Origin: Comchoanobacter sp040266255
GTDB lineage: Bacteria; Pseudomonadota; Gammaproteobacteria; Comchoanobacterales; Comchoanobacteraceae
NCBI GenBank assembly: GCA_040266255.1
Contig: JBDQEV010000003.1
Location: forward strand, 1-52,249
DNA length: 52,249 bases
Direction of reading: 5' to 3'
The notes beneath the pieces are model-generated. The model had not been told where the DNA came from. It made no database searches and worked only from the letters and a program-made list of their open reading frames with translations. Numbering within the stretch: the first letter of the stretch is position 1; the number at the start of each line of letters is the position of its first letter. Position numbers and translations under genes: made by a program. Below are positions 43,603 through 52,159 of this stretch, one piece after another.

Positions 43603-44553
43603 ATGATTGGTTTAGCGATTAGTTTGTTATTCGTGTATTTTTTGATTAGCTTAGCGCTGTTGATTTCAGGATCGGTTGTCTTTGTGAAATCTGCATCAAA
43701 ATTTTCTGTTGAGGTTGGTATTCCAAAGTTTGCAGTTGGTGCTGTTGTTATGAGTCTTGCAACAACCTTTCCGGAGTTAATGGTATCATATACAGCTGTA
43801 TTACAAGACCAGCTCTGGATTGCAATTGGTAATATTTTTGGATCATATATTGCTAATATTGGTTTGGTGGTCGGGGTTAGCGGTTTGGTACGCTCTATTA
43901 CAGTGTCTCACACTTTCTTTTCAATGCATATGCCTTTTTGTGTTGCGGCATTAACCTTTTTGATTCTAATGTCAATGAAAGCTTCATTTTACTGGGTTGA
44001 TGCTTTTCTGGTTTTGCTGATGATTATACCTTGGATGATTTGGGTAATGATGGACTGTACCTATGCTGAAGAAGAAGTGAAAGTTCGTAATGGGAGCTAT
44101 CTGTGGCCATTGATCTATCTTCTCATTGGCGGGTCTCTTATTTATGTGGGGGCGAGTATTTTAGTTACAGTTGCTGATGCCATTGCATATCACTTTGGTT
44201 TAACTTCATTATCGATTGGTCTTACTGTGGTTGCCGTAGCAACCAGTTTGCCAGAATTGTCAGCAGGAATAGTGAGTGCTTACTATGGAGAGTTTGAGTT
44301 GCTATTAGGGAATGTTTTAGGAGCGAATATTTTACTGATATTATTTGTTTTTCCAATAACTGTAATGCTTTCAGGAAGTTATATTGCATTGACTGATTTA
44401 TGGACAGAATACTTGTTTATGGGTATTTTAACGATGTTGCTTTGGATGTTTTCTGCATACTTTGATCGTGAGGCTCGTATGAATAGATTAGAGTCTTTTA
44501 TGCTATTAGCGGTCTTCTGTATCTACCAAGCTTATACATTGCTATATGTATGA
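43603..44553 (+). CDS. CaCA-family cation (sodium/calcium) exchanger, YrbG-like
   Basis: A 316-residue protein of about ten spans with the two inverted alpha-repeats of CaCA exchangers. The first is SLATTFPELMVSYTA plus GNIFGSYIANIGL. The second is AVATSLPELSAGIVSAYYG plus GNVLGANILL. It probably trades Na+ or H+ for Ca2+ at the inner membrane. The ATG at 43603 has AAGGG 6 nt upstream, so the earlier ATG at 43597 is unlikely. The end overlaps the convergent gene by 22 nt. Confidence 0.9.
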   Translation: MIGLAISLLFVYFLISLALLISGSVVFVKSASKFSVEVGIPKFAVGAVVMSLATTFPELMVSYTAVLQDQLWIAIGNIFGSYIANIGLVVGVSGLVRSITVSHTFFSMHMPFCVAALTFLILMSMKASFYWVDAFLVLLMIIPWMIWVMMDCTYAEEEVKVRNGSYLWPLIYLLIGGSLIYVGASILVTVADAIAYHFGLTSLSIGLTVVAVATSLPELSAGIVSAYYGEFELLLGNVLGANILLILFVFPITVMLSGSYIALTDLWTEYLFMGILTMLLWMFSAYFDREARMNRLESFMLLAVFCIYQAYTLLYV

Positions 44554-45053
44554 TAATAATCAGCTAGACTTGCTAACATCATCTGCAGGCTGATAACAAC
44601 AATTAAAATATGTAGAGTTGGATAGTCGTAGTTAAAGTAAAAGCTTAATATGCTCAGAAACGTCAGGCAAATTGTGATTTTTCCACTATAAAGGGAAGAT
44701 GGAATTTCATGATTGATTTTATGGTAGCGATATAGTACTAATCCAATCAAAAGGTATCGAATGGTAATGATGCTCATATACCATGCTGGCACAACTGATT
44801 TATAAAGAAGAACACCTAAAACCATCAGCATTAGAGCAAAGTCAACTGTAGGGTCTATAGCCTTACCAATCTCACTGATTTGTCCTAACCTTCTAGAGAG
44901 AAACCCATCAGCATAGTCGGAAATGACAACATAAATTGTGAGATAAATGATAGTGAGGTAAGCATCATTCAAAATGGCGGCACACAATGGTAATCCAATA
45001 AGTAGTCGGGAAAGGCTAACTAGGTTTGGTAGGGTGTATAGTTGTTTGTTCAT
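44532..45053 (-). CDS. CDP-alcohol phosphatidyltransferase family protein, PgsA-like
   Basis: A 173-residue membrane enzyme. The family metal site D-x2-D-G-x2-A/S-R-x8-G-x3-D-x3-D is complete in SDYADGFLSRRLGQIS plus GKAIDPTVDF. Such enzymes move a phosphatidyl or similar group from CDP-diacylglycerol to an alcohol. Phosphatidylglycerophosphate synthase is the likeliest role by size and TLPNLVSLSRLLIG at the N-terminus, but other substrates are possible. The start shares ATGA with the upstream LOG-family gene. Confidence 0.82.
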   Translation of the reverse strand: MNKQLYTLPNLVSLSRLLIGLPLCAAILNDAYLTIIYLTIYVVISDYADGFLSRRLGQISEIGKAIDPTVDFALMLMVLGVLLYKSVVPAWYMSIITIRYLLIGLVLYRYHKINHEIPSSLYSGKITICLTFLSILSFYFNYDYPTLHILIVVISLQMMLASLADYYHTYSNV

Positions 45054-45703
45054 GTGTTCTCATGTTGTAAAATGACTTCAATTGCATGATCGACATCATC
45101 TGTAATAATGATTTGTTCTAAATCTAATGCTGATATCGTACCAGCTTTGACTTGTGTGTCACGTAAGTAGTTAATCAATCCTTGCCAGTAGTCAACACCA
45201 AATAAAACAACCGGGAAAGGAGCAATTGATTGTGTACGAATTAATGTCAGCGTTTCAAAGATCTCATCCATCGTTCCAAATCCACCAGGGAATGCAATAA
45301 ATGCAATCGAACTATGCCGTAACAAAAACTTTCTGACAAAGAAAAAATCAGTTTGGTAGCCAATGCTCATGAATGGGTTGGGTTTTTGTTCAAATGGAAG
45401 CTCAATGTTACACCCATAAGATGCATTACATGCATCAATAGACCCATGGTTTGCAGCTTGCATCATTGCAGGTCCGCCGCCTGTCATGCTTGGATAGCCA
45501 TGTTTTGCTAGTTTGAATGCAAGCTGGTAGGCCAGTTTTATATAGGTATCATCATTTAAGCGGGCTGATCCATAAAAAGTCACTGTTTTCTTTATTTTTC
45601 TAAATTTAACTAGACCATAAAAGGTCGCCCACAGCATGCCAAATAAAAATTTGCAAGTTGGGACTACTCCTCTTTGCCGTGCGAGCATCTCTCTAGGTTG
45701 CAT
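45050..45703 (-). CDS. LOG-family protein (TIGR00730, putative nucleotide phosphoribohydrolase)
   Basis: A Rossmann-fold protein of 217 residues. GGGPAMMQAANHGS and the PGGFGTMDEIFETL motif define the LOG/lysine-decarboxylase-like family; plant and bacterial members cleave cytokinin or AMP-type nucleotides to base and ribose 5-phosphate. FYGSARL is the first strand. The ATG at 45703 has GGAG 5 nt upstream; longer frames start at an ATG (45727) or TTG (45754) without clear binding sites. Cellular role unknown. Confidence 0.87.
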   Translation of the reverse strand: MQPREMLARQRGVVPTCKFLFGMLWATFYGLVKFRKIKKTVTFYGSARLNDDTYIKLAYQLAFKLAKHGYPSMTGGGPAMMQAANHGSIDACNASYGCNIELPFEQKPNPFMSIGYQTDFFFVRKFLLRHSSIAFIAFPGGFGTMDEIFETLTLIRTQSIAPFPVVLFGVDYWQGLINYLRDTQVKAGTISALDLEQIIITDDVDHAIEVILQHENT

Positions 45704-45833
45704 GTTTGCTCCGATAATTTCCCACATTATGGTATTTTTCAGCCCTGAAAACAAGCGATATAGTGTATCATTAATTTACTACTTTTATCTGTGAATTATG
45801 CTATGATATTCTCGAATTACTTGATCAGTTGGT

Positions 45834-47066
45834 ATGGGCAGTCAGCATTACCGTTTATTTTTTTGGGTTGCATTACTCAGTTTTGGCTCGGGTTTTCCTT
45901 TGTTGTTCAGTTCAGAGATTCTTAAAGCATACCTGCTTACTTCAGGCCTTGATTTATATTATATATCACTTTTAGGCATATTGATTATTCCATATGTTTT
46001 TTCATGGCTTTGGGCACCTGTTATTGATTATGTAACAAATAAAAGCCTCATGACGCATGGGCAATTAATTTCTACAGTCTTTATTTTTATCGGCTGCTGC
46101 ATTCATTCATATACGTTAATCGATTTAAATCAACATTATTTTTGGTTGATGCTTTCGGCTTTGTTATTGGCAGCAGGTGCTGCTACTCAGGACCATTTGG
46201 TGGAGAAATATAGAAGGGTACTACTGCCGAGCAACTTATGGGTTACTGCAATGGGTTATTCTATTTTTGCATTTCGATTAGCAATATTGTTTTCAGGTGG
46301 TGCAGGCTTTGTGCTCGCAGACTTTTTAGGGTGGGATCGATTTTTTCAATTATCTGCATTTACAATGTATGGCTTTGGTTTATTATCACTGCTATTACCA
46401 AGGACTGTATCACAAAGTCGAGCAACACTTTATGGGCAATATCTTAAAAGCTATGAGTCTGCAGGATTGTTATTTAAAGATAAGTCTAAGTTTAGCTTTT
46501 TGATTTTATACCGGCTAGGTTTTTTCTGGATAGAGTCCATGGCAATTGTGTATATGATCAGTGAACTTAAAATGGGGTTGGCTGAAGTTGGTTTGGTATT
46601 AAAAGTGTTAGGGGTCTTTGGTGTTGCTATTGGTGCTTTTGTGACTAAAAATATTTTAAGAGTATATACAGTTCCTATGGTATTTGTCGTAATCAATTCT
46701 GCACAACATCTGCTATTATTTAGTTTTTATGCTGTAAACTTATTTGGTTTAGGTAAGACAGTGTTCATGGGGTTATTAATTATAGGCTGTGCACTGCAGG
46801 GCGCAATTGGCTTGGTCAGCGGAGTTTGGTTTATGCAAGAGTCAGAAGCAGACTTGGCCTCATTTAACTTTTCACTTTGGTACGGCGTAAGTATTGCAGG
46901 TCGGCTTGCGGTTGCTCCAATAGCTTATTATATAGTATCAGCATACCACTGGGAAGGCTTCTTCCTGATTGGTGTTTTGGTAGGCTTTATTTCTTTGTTT
47001 GCTACTTGTTTTCTGTTACCTCAGAAGCATGCTTTGTATGAAGCCAAACTTTCTCAAACTTCTTAA
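45834..47066 (+). CDS. AmpG-like major facilitator permease
   Basis: A 410-residue, roughly 12-span transporter. SFGSGFPLLFSSEILKAYL, ISLLGILIIPYVFSWLWAPV and AAGAATQDHLVEKYR fit AmpG, which imports GlcNAc-anhydromuropeptides for peptidoglycan recycling. The equivalent of the family DxxxD/SQD motif is changed (ATQDHLVEKY). No ampD, nagZ or ampC is in the window. Its 3' end overlaps the convergent SH3b gene by 65 nt, the longest overlap here. Confidence 0.85.
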   Translation: MGSQHYRLFFWVALLSFGSGFPLLFSSEILKAYLLTSGLDLYYISLLGILIIPYVFSWLWAPVIDYVTNKSLMTHGQLISTVFIFIGCCIHSYTLIDLNQHYFWLMLSALLLAAGAATQDHLVEKYRRVLLPSNLWVTAMGYSIFAFRLAILFSGGAGFVLADFLGWDRFFQLSAFTMYGFGLLSLLLPRTVSQSRATLYGQYLKSYESAGLLFKDKSKFSFLILYRLGFFWIESMAIVYMISELKMGLAEVGLVLKVLGVFGVAIGAFVTKNILRVYTVPMVFVVINSAQHLLLFSFYAVNLFGLGKTVFMGLLIIGCALQGAIGLVSGVWFMQESEADLASFNFSLWYGVSIAGRLAVAPIAYYIVSAYHWEGFFLIGVLVGFISLFATCFLLPQKHALYEAKLSQTS

Positions 47067-47415
47067 CCATTGTTTCATGTGATTTGCGCATTTCTAAAAC
47101 ATGCTCTTTGTATTCATTTTCAGAAATAGGTTTATAGCTGATTTTTTGCCCAGAGTCTTGATCAGATTGGTAAGAAAACTCCCAGTATCCGCCATTATTA
47201 AGTTTTTCCCTAAGTTCGGAAAGCTTTGCCCAGCCTTCAGTATTGGTGGTTTTATTAAATACCTTGACCCAATCAGAGGATTGCATTTCAAGTTCATGTT
47301 CAGGCAATACTTCTGCAATGATATCAGATGACTCATTAGGTGATGCATAGAGATTAGTTTGAGCGAAAGTGTTTGAGAACATAAGGGGGAATAGAATAAA
47401 TGTATAATTCTTCAT
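47002..47415 (-). CDS. secreted or periplasmic SH3b-domain protein
   Basis: A 137-residue protein with a signal peptide (YTFILFPLMFSNTFAQ). A bacterial SH3 domain follows: NLYASPNESSDIIAEVLPEH, WVKVF, then TEGWAKLSEL. The tail (residues 70-137) is polar and Lys-rich. SH3b domains often bind peptidoglycan or peptides. Function unknown. The C-terminal 65 nt overlap the AmpG-like gene. Confidence 0.72.
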   Translation of the reverse strand: MKNYTFILFPLMFSNTFAQTNLYASPNESSDIIAEVLPEHELEMQSSDWVKVFNKTTNTEGWAKLSELREKLNNGGYWEFSYQSDQDSGQKISYKPISENEYKEHVLEMRKSHETMVKKFEKVWLHTKHASEVTENK

Positions 47416-47506
47416 GAGCTAAATCCGGTTAACTTTAATTTAATGATAAATAGTTTTGAATTGTTCGTCAAGAATGCATACGATAGAAGAAACATAGAGT
47501 GACTAT

Positions 47507-48313
47507 ATGCATATTACAGGGCGGCTATCTAAATTAAAAATTAAGGAAGGTTCTCCTTCAAGTTATCAGCTCATGATGTCTGGAAAATCGATTGATTTAT
47601 CTTCTTGTATTGGTCAACAGATACAAATTAGTTTTGATGGTGATATTTTTTGTGAGGTCTGCCATGAGCTGACGCCTAAAAGCTATCAAGGCTGCTGTTT
47701 TAATTGTTTTAATGTGCTCGCAATGAATGACCGTTGTGTCATGCAGCCACATTTATGTCATTTTGCAAAAGGCACTTGCAGGGAGCCTGCTTGGGGGATG
47801 CTTCATTGCATGCAGCCCCACATTGTTTATTTGGCTTGGACATCAGATCTTAAGGTTGGTATCACGAAGGTGCAAAATATACCTGAACGTTGGTTAGATC
47901 AAGGGGCGCTAGTCGCAAAAGTTCTGTGTAAAACACAGTCTCGATACCATGCTGGATTAATTGAAAATCATTTGCATCAAACATATTCAGACCGTACTCA
48001 GTGGCAAAGCATGCTAAAAGCAAGCTCTATCCCTCAAGAACTGGATATAATAAAGGAATGGGAGAATGCAAAACAAGTGGTTCTAAATGCGTCATTCTCA
48101 TTTATGGATACAGTAGAGTTTATTGATCAAACAGCACAATATTTTTCCTACATAGCACCTGGTCAGCCTAAAATAAAGTCACTGAGTCTAGATAAAGTCT
48201 CAAAGGTATCAGATGTTCTTAGAGGTATGAAAGGTCAGTATCTCTACTTAGATAGTGGTGTAATTAATATTAGGAAGCATACCGGATATCAGGTCAGTAT
48301 TAATTTAGGATAG
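47507..48313 (+). CDS. DUF2797 family protein
   Basis: A 268-residue soluble protein. Cysteine pairs CEVC and CFNC, then CHFAKGTCREPAWGMLHC, look like metal-binding clusters, and VYLAWTSDLKVGITK with RWLDQGAL are the DUF2797 core; the VYLA...KVGIT part resembles a GIY-YIG-type fold. The family has no known function. It begins at ATG 47507 with GAGTG upstream. Its end overlaps by 14 nt the hidden reading frame on the other strand. Confidence 0.85.
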   Translation: MHITGRLSKLKIKEGSPSSYQLMMSGKSIDLSSCIGQQIQISFDGDIFCEVCHELTPKSYQGCCFNCFNVLAMNDRCVMQPHLCHFAKGTCREPAWGMLHCMQPHIVYLAWTSDLKVGITKVQNIPERWLDQGALVAKVLCKTQSRYHAGLIENHLHQTYSDRTQWQSMLKASSIPQELDIIKEWENAKQVVLNASFSFMDTVEFIDQTAQYFSYIAPGQPKIKSLSLDKVSKVSDVLRGMKGQYLYLDSGVINIRKHTGYQVSINLG

Positions 48314-48596
48314 TATATTGGTATTCACTGAGGTTGAGATCTTCTTTAGAAAAATATGTATCAGAGCCATTGCCTGAAAAATAAAAGAGATTATATTTGC
48401 TTTCACAGACTTTAATTACAGCTTTGCTTTTTTCAGGAGATAAGGATTTGAAATGATTTTCACTCTGCTCATAGTTAACCAGATGTAGAGATAAGATAAT
48501 CTCTAAAGCCTTATCAGAACTGAGTGTGCCTATTTTTGACTTTTCATCAAGCGTTTTGTAGTGAAAGCTGTGATAAAGGTTGACTTGGTGGTACTG
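48300..48596 (-). pseudogene. likely frameshifted C-terminal part of the adjacent 256-aa gene
   Basis: A minus-strand frame is open for 98 codons (48303-48596, stop TAA at 48300-48302) and has no ATG, GTG or TTG at all, so it cannot be an ordinary separate gene. It reads like coding sequence, with KTLDEKSKIGTLSSDKALEI, FKSLSPEKSKAVIKVCESKY and FYFSGNGSDTYFSKEDLNLS. The annotated stop of the 256-aa gene (48547) falls inside it. One extra base between about 48550 and 48596 would explain the break. If joined, the protein would be about 335-340 residues. Confidence 0.55.
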
Positions 48597-49317
48597 TTAG
48601 CTGGCTTAAATCTAAAAGATCAGTTTCAGTATTCATACCGCCTACTTTATTCTCAATTTTAGCAAAATGGAAAATCTCAAAGTTCCGGTACGCATTTTTC
48701 AATATGTACTTATCAGTACCAAGCAGTAAACTCTCACTAGACACTTTTTGGATTTCTATCATCGTCCGTGATTGAGAACCATAGAGGTTAGTGAGTGACT
48801 TAAAATAGCTCCCACTTTTGCCATATGAAACTAGTTTGAGTTCTGAAACAGCTCTCATTGCTATTCCGGCATCCATTTCAATGCCTTCAAAGAATAGCTT
48901 TTTAAATTTGTTGTATACCTGCTTGCTGTTCATTAATATGGCTTCGAATGGTGTTGATGGCTTATTGTCCAGAGTGATTGCTTCGAGTTGCTTTTGATAG
49001 TCTTCTGGCATTAGATAGATACGATCTAGCTTTCCTCTAATCATACTGTAGCCACCATTAGGGAGTTGAATAAACTTTTTAGTGTTTTTTAAGGTAACTG
49101 CAAGTGGCAATATTGCTAGAATCACTGCAGCTAAGGTGAGTACTTTAAGCCAAATAGAAGTGAAAATTAGCAGCGAGAAGAACTTCCAGAGTCCACCGCA
49201 TAAAGTTAGTAGAACGGCAGAAATAGTGATACTGCGGTATAAATAAGCTTTGTTCTTATGCCTATCTAATTGAAATGCTGTTTTTTGAGGGTTTGCTGTT
49301 TTGATTGCTTCAATCAT
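48547..49317 (-). CDS. unidentified two-span membrane protein, companion of the LRR protein
   Basis: A 256-residue protein, no family recognised. Two hydrophobic spans occupy residues 29-76. The following soluble part contains a module at about 131-220 (VYNKFKKLFFEGIEMDAGIA, KSGSYFKS, then SLLLG) that resembles the C-terminus of the LRR protein encoded upstream. The Shine-Dalgarno AGGAG is 6 nt from the ATG. The last residues (PPSQPLSQLSLQNA) may be out-of-frame sequence, since coding continues in another frame. It probably shares a transcript with the LRR gene (47-nt gap). Confidence 0.65.
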   Translation of the reverse strand: MIEAIKTANPQKTAFQLDRHKNKAYLYRSITISAVLLTLCGGLWKFFSLLIFTSIWLKVLTLAAVILAILPLAVTLKNTKKFIQLPNGGYSMIRGKLDRIYLMPEDYQKQLEAITLDNKPSTPFEAILMNSKQVYNKFKKLFFEGIEMDAGIAMRAVSELKLVSYGKSGSYFKSLTNLYGSQSRTMIEIQKVSSESLLLGTDKYILKNAYRNFEIFHFAKIENKVGGMNTETDLLDLSQLTVPPSQPLSQLSLQNA

Positions 49318-49364
49318 TTTGTTCTCCTAGTTGTATTGTTAATAATATATGCAGTTAAAGTGGC

Positions 49365-50726
49365 TTATTGCGCGGATAGTCCGCCATTTCGTATTGAAAG
49401 AGGTGTGATATTTCCAGCGCTATGTCGTTCGAATCTATAAAGATTATCCTCATACCTGCTTAATATGACTTTTTCCTGATTGGCATCAATAAGAGTCACT
49501 TGGTCTTTTGGCGCCACAGCTTGAGACTCAAAGTTTCCACTTGAGTGAGGGATGAGCATTAAATCAAGAGCAATGTTAGGGTCAATTTCTTGCTCCTGAT
49601 AGGTTAATGTTTTGAACTGTTGATAAGCACGGCGTCCTCGTATATATGCCTCGTGCAATGCACTAAATTCAAATAAATGCTTACACGCATCATATGCAAA
49701 AATAGTCATGCTTGGGTTTCGAGCCCATGCGTCTAAGATGAAGTCGTCGATACTATTAAGAGACTTCACTTTTAAAAAATTGACCTTTGTGTCATGAAAA
49801 GTAGAATAGAGTATGCTCTTAGCGCTCTCTATCTCGAGGGCGATTAGGCTAGCTTCCCAAAAAGTTGGAGGAGGGTCTATACTGTTTATCGCTATGCGTG
49901 CATTTTTTACGCTTGTAAAAGCGAATTCTCCTATATTCAGAAAAGTGTGAGGGGCATTTAAACTTAAATTAGAGCTATTATAAAATGCCCATTTATCAAT
50001 CTGACTTAGGCTTGGTAGATTTAACAAACTTTTAGGGTCGAATTTGCATTGAGAGAAGGCGTTTTTACGTATGCGTTTTAAGCTTCTTGCTTCTAATTGT
50101 AATCCATCACAATGCTCAAATATTTTTGAGGGGATGGTAATTAAGCTAGGTAAAATAGCTTTTTTGCAGTACTTTAAGATCGAACTGTTTGGTAAAAGCT
50201 CTTTCAGGTTTGGAGCCTTTAAGCTGCTAATGCGATTACTGTCTGTGAATTTCACGTAGTCGTGCATAACGGTTAATTGTTTGAAACAGCTCGCTAATTC
50301 AAAATTTAGGTTTTTACTGGGTAGTACAGCTTCAAAATCACAAGTAGAGAATATTTCTATCGAGTCAGCAGGCTTATACTCTTCCAATATGTTAATTGTT
50401 TTATCGTTTGAAAATGCAGATGCATTAGTGATCTTTCCGCTTTGGAGTACAAAGCCTTTACTAGAAGTTAGCTTTAATGAATGCATATATATAAGCGCAA
50501 CCGCTGCAACCATAGCCAAAGTTGCCAAAATGAATACAAAACTAAGAATCAGAGTGATGTGTATCATTGAAAGTGATATGCCTATATTCCATATGATGTA
50601 GGCTGTATGATAAGCGAAAAATGCGCCTATAACTAAGACTGCAAGAAAGAATAGGTTTTGGCCCAAGAAATCACCTACAAGCCTTAATCTTGGGTATGAA
50701 GTTTTGCTATGTTTAATGCTCGGCAT
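49365..50726 (-). CDS. membrane-anchored BspA-type leucine-rich-repeat (LRR_5) protein
   Basis: A 453-residue protein with two N-terminal spans (about 29-53 and 56-86). The large soluble domain has degenerate BspA/LRR_5 repeats, e.g. LITIPSKIFEHCDGLQLEA, LKRIRKNAFSQC and LSQIDKWAFYNSSNLSL (about residues 190-300). A C-terminal module (365-440) with AYQQFKTL, IDPNIALD and VILSRYEDNLYRF matches its neighbour. Such repeats mediate protein contact and are common in host-associated microbes and protists. Whether the domain is cytoplasmic, periplasmic or exported is unknown. Confidence 0.75.
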   Translation of the reverse strand: MPSIKHSKTSYPRLRLVGDFLGQNLFFLAVLVIGAFFAYHTAYIIWNIGISLSMIHITLILSFVFILATLAMVAAVALIYMHSLKLTSSKGFVLQSGKITNASAFSNDKTINILEEYKPADSIEIFSTCDFEAVLPSKNLNFELASCFKQLTVMHDYVKFTDSNRISSLKAPNLKELLPNSSILKYCKKAILPSLITIPSKIFEHCDGLQLEARSLKRIRKNAFSQCKFDPKSLLNLPSLSQIDKWAFYNSSNLSLNAPHTFLNIGEFAFTSVKNARIAINSIDPPPTFWEASLIALEIESAKSILYSTFHDTKVNFLKVKSLNSIDDFILDAWARNPSMTIFAYDACKHLFEFSALHEAYIRGRRAYQQFKTLTYQEQEIDPNIALDLMLIPHSSGNFESQAVAPKDQVTLIDANQEKVILSRYEDNLYRFERHSAGNITPLSIRNGGLSAQ

Positions 50727-50754
50727 TTTGTCTTGCAGTTTTTATATTCATTTT

Positions 50755-50783
50755 AACTTAAGCTGTAGACCTTAAAATGTCAA
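50755..50783 (-). promoter_or_regulatory. putative promoter of the LRR protein gene
   Basis: A perfect minus-strand -35 TTGACA (50778-50783) is followed after 17 nt by TAAGTT (50755-50760), a weak -10. It lies directly after the fumC stop and about 30 nt before the LRR ATG, suggesting separate control of the LRR/companion pair. Confidence 0.4.
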
Positions 50784-50785
50784 AT

Positions 50786-52159
50786 TTAGAACATATTTTT
50801 TGGATTTGTAATTGTATCAAAATCTTCGACATCCATGATACTAAGTTGAATAATCGCTTCTTTAAGCGATAAGTTGTTTTCATACGCATATGTTGCCACT
50901 TTAGCGCAATCATCATAGCCTATATGAGGCCGTAAAGCTGTGATAAGCATTAGAGAATTTTTCAGTGATTTTTCACATTGGTTTGTATTGACTTTGAGGC
51001 CTTTTAAGCAGTTTTGAGACAGACTCTTGACGCTATGACTTAATCGATCACAAGACTGGTATAGAGCATAGAGTATGAGTGGCTTGTAGGTATTAAGCTC
51101 GAGGTGTCCATTTGCACAAGCATTAGTTACTATTTGGTGGTTGCCTTGAACGCTTAAGCAGATCATCGCTGCTGATTCACATTGTGTTGGGTTTATTTTT
51201 CCTGGCATAATTGATGAGCCTAGTTCATTACTTGGTAAGATTAATTCACTTAATCCAGCTCTTGGACCAGACCCAAGTAGCCTTAAGTCATTGACAAGTT
51301 TATGATAGCATGCGGAAAAGTCACTCAAAGTTGATGAAAGGTTGAGGAGAGCATGATGTTGGCTCATTTGGCTGCTTGGGTTGGGAGAGGCTTTGAATGG
51401 CTGTTGCGTGAGTTTGGCAATTTTTGATGCAAGCTTTTCTCCAAAATCTTTTGGCGCACCAAATCCGCTACCAACTGCTGTACCCCCAGTGGGTAGGGCC
51501 ATCAAGTCTCTTTGGTTCTTTTCTAGCTGTCTGATATGCTCTTCTGTCATATCAATATAGCATTGTAGGTTTTGAGTAAATGAAACTGGGAGTGCGTCCT
51601 GAAGATGGGTTCGCCCGATATGTATCAAGTCTTTGAACTCTATTTGTTTGTTTTTCAGTGTATCTCTAAGCTGAATCAATGCAGGTAAAACTTGATTTTC
51701 AAGCATTTCAGAAAATAAGAGATGCATACAAACCGGGAAGCTATCATTACTTGATTGTGATAGATTGACATGGTCATTAGGGTGTACTGGTGACTTTTTA
51801 CCTAAAGCATGACCTAAGAGTTGATTGCTTCTATTTGCAATGACTTCGTTTAAATTCATATTGGTTTGTGTGCCACTGCCGGATTGCCAAACACTGAGGG
51901 GAAATGCTTCTTGGTGTTGTCCATCAATAATTTCTGAACAGCTTTCTCTAATTGCTTTCGCAGTCTGTTTCTCAATAAGGTTTAGCTCTTCATTTACGGA
52001 TGCGCATGCGGACTTATACAGTGCATAGTGTTGAATAAAACTAAACGGCATCATTTCTTGCCCAATTGCAAACATATTGCGGGAGCGTTCAGTTGAAATT
52101 CCCCATAGTGAGTCTTCAGGGATTTTTATGCTACCGAGAGCATCAGATTCCGTTCGCAT
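50786..52159 (-). CDS. fumC: class II fumarate hydratase
   Basis: TCA-cycle enzyme of 457 residues interconverting fumarate and malate, iron-independent. SVWQSGSGTQTNMNLNEV, then IGRTHLQDALPV with the catalytic histidine region, then the superfamily signature GSSIMPGKINPTQCE are intact. Length is normal. The ATG at 52159 has only a weak Shine-Dalgarno. The 90 nt upstream to the window edge are AT-rich, with TATACT as a possible -10 but no good -35. Confidence 0.97.
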   Translation of the reverse strand: MRTESDALGSIKIPEDSLWGISTERSRNMFAIGQEMMPFSFIQHYALYKSACASVNEELNLIEKQTAKAIRESCSEIIDGQHQEAFPLSVWQSGSGTQTNMNLNEVIANRSNQLLGHALGKKSPVHPNDHVNLSQSSNDSFPVCMHLLFSEMLENQVLPALIQLRDTLKNKQIEFKDLIHIGRTHLQDALPVSFTQNLQCYIDMTEEHIRQLEKNQRDLMALPTGGTAVGSGFGAPKDFGEKLASKIAKLTQQPFKASPNPSSQMSQHHALLNLSSTLSDFSACYHKLVNDLRLLGSGPRAGLSELILPSNELGSSIMPGKINPTQCESAAMICLSVQGNHQIVTNACANGHLELNTYKPLILYALYQSCDRLSHSVKSLSQNCLKGLKVNTNQCEKSLKNSLMLITALRPHIGYDDCAKVATYAYENNLSLKEAIIQLSIMDVEDFDTITNPKNMF

